From Lachnospiraceae bacterium (lineage in GTDB: Bacteria > Bacillota > Clostridia > Lachnospirales > Lachnospiraceae), in contig CAAFZP010000111.1 of the NCBI GenBank assembly GCA_900767585.1, positions 1 to 6,008 of the forward strand: a stretch of DNA of 6,008 nt, read 5' to 3'. The translations under genes were made by a program, and so were the position numbers. Positions 5,547 through 6,008 of this stretch are shown here, in pieces (position 1 is the first letter of the stretch; the number at the start of each line of letters is the position of its first letter). The notes beneath the pieces are model-generated. The model saw only the letters and a program-made list of their open reading frames with translations. It did not search any database and was not told where the DNA came from.

Positions 5547-6008
5547 ATGAGAACAAATCACAAATTTCCATTTGCTATGACTAAGAAATCGTTGGTTGTA
5601 TATATCGTTTTTACAGTACTTATGGGACTATTTCTGTTTTTTGTCAGAGGAGATATGGTTGGAAAGTGTGCGGCATGTATTGTTTGTCCGATGCTCAGTG
5701 TATATTTAATCTATGCGTATTGTAAAGAAAGAAAAGCAGATATGAAAGCGCATGAGACGAAGGCGCAATATATGAATGGCAGCTATTTTGAAAGCCCTGA
5801 ATGGCATGAGAAATATGTAGCCTATCTTAATAAGCACCCTTTTGAGAAACCTAAGTATCAAAACATGAAACGGGATTTATTAAAAAGATTTCAAAGACGG
5901 GAATATCTTGTCAAAATGATATTGCCATTGTTTCTAATGTTTTGTACCTTGTGCCTTATTCCTTTAGGGCGTTATTATATGGCTATTATAGGACTTTGCC
6001 TGTTCGGA
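5547..6008 (+). CDS. Unrecognised membrane protein, C-terminus cut by window edge
   Basis: The frame is open from ATG 5547 to the right edge, 154 codons, beginning MRTNHKFPFA. Hydrophobic segments lie at about residues 16-33, 38-58 and from 121 onward, the third continuing to the edge. A charged, probably cytoplasmic stretch lies between (about 60-120), with FESPEWHEKYVAYLN and several Lys/Arg clusters. I do not recognise the family. An in-frame TAG at 5538-5540 makes ATG 5547 the first Met; the only upstream purine run is GGGGGA (5531-5536), about 10 bases away and off consensus. It follows rlmD by 18 bases with no terminator between, so it may be read through from that operon. Base composition is far more AT-rich than rlmD, suggesting a different origin or a lineage-specific gene. 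Confidence 0.65.
   Translation, partial: MRTNHKFPFAMTKKSLVVYIVFTVLMGLFLFFVRGDMVGKCAACIVCPMLSVYLIYAYCKERKADMKAHETKAQYMNGSYFESPEWHEKYVAYLNKHPFEKPKYQNMKRDLLKRFQRREYLVKMILPLFLMFCTLCLIPLGRYYMAIIGLCLFG

Overview
The window looks like chromosomal DNA from a mid-GC member of the Clostridia, most likely Lachnospiraceae. The signs are the protein families and their style, strong AGGAG-type ribosome binding sites, extended -10 promoters, T-rich intrinsic terminators and a class I cyclic-di-GMP riboswitch of the clostridial type. The genus cannot be told from the sequence alone. I see no insertion sequence, CRISPR array, rRNA or tRNA.

Layout from left to right. (1) Positions 1-1007, minus strand: the N-terminal 335 residues of a DUF3880/CgeB-like glycosyltransferase that runs off the left edge. 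(2) Positions 1008-1429: a 422-base divergent intergenic region. It holds a leftward promoter, one or two rightward promoters, a cyclic-di-GMP-I (GEMM-I) aptamer at about 1244-1307 and an intrinsic terminator at 1347-1387. (3) Positions 1430-3175: a soluble GAF-HisKA-HATPase-receiver hybrid histidine kinase behind that riboswitch. (4) Positions 3175-3384: a C-terminal fragment of an ornithine cyclodeaminase/mu-crystallin family protein, joined to the kinase by a TGATG overlap and followed by a terminator at 3418-3458. (5) Positions 3513-5528: a two-gene operon of a double-domain carboxymuconolactone-decarboxylase-like protein and a TrmA/RlmD-type 23S rRNA uracil methyltransferase, 9 bases apart. 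(6) Positions 5547-6008: the start of an AT-rich, unrecognised membrane protein cut by the right edge.

The most notable unit is the riboswitch-kinase pair. Cyclic di-GMP appears to control, by transcription attenuation, the synthesis of a sensor kinase that contains no GGDEF, EAL or HD-GYP domain. The 3' strand of the aptamer's closing helix is complementary to the 3' arm of the terminator. This predicts an OFF switch: ligand stabilises the aptamer, frees the terminator arm and stops transcription. The kinase would then be made mainly when cyclic di-GMP is low. Its output partner is not in the window.
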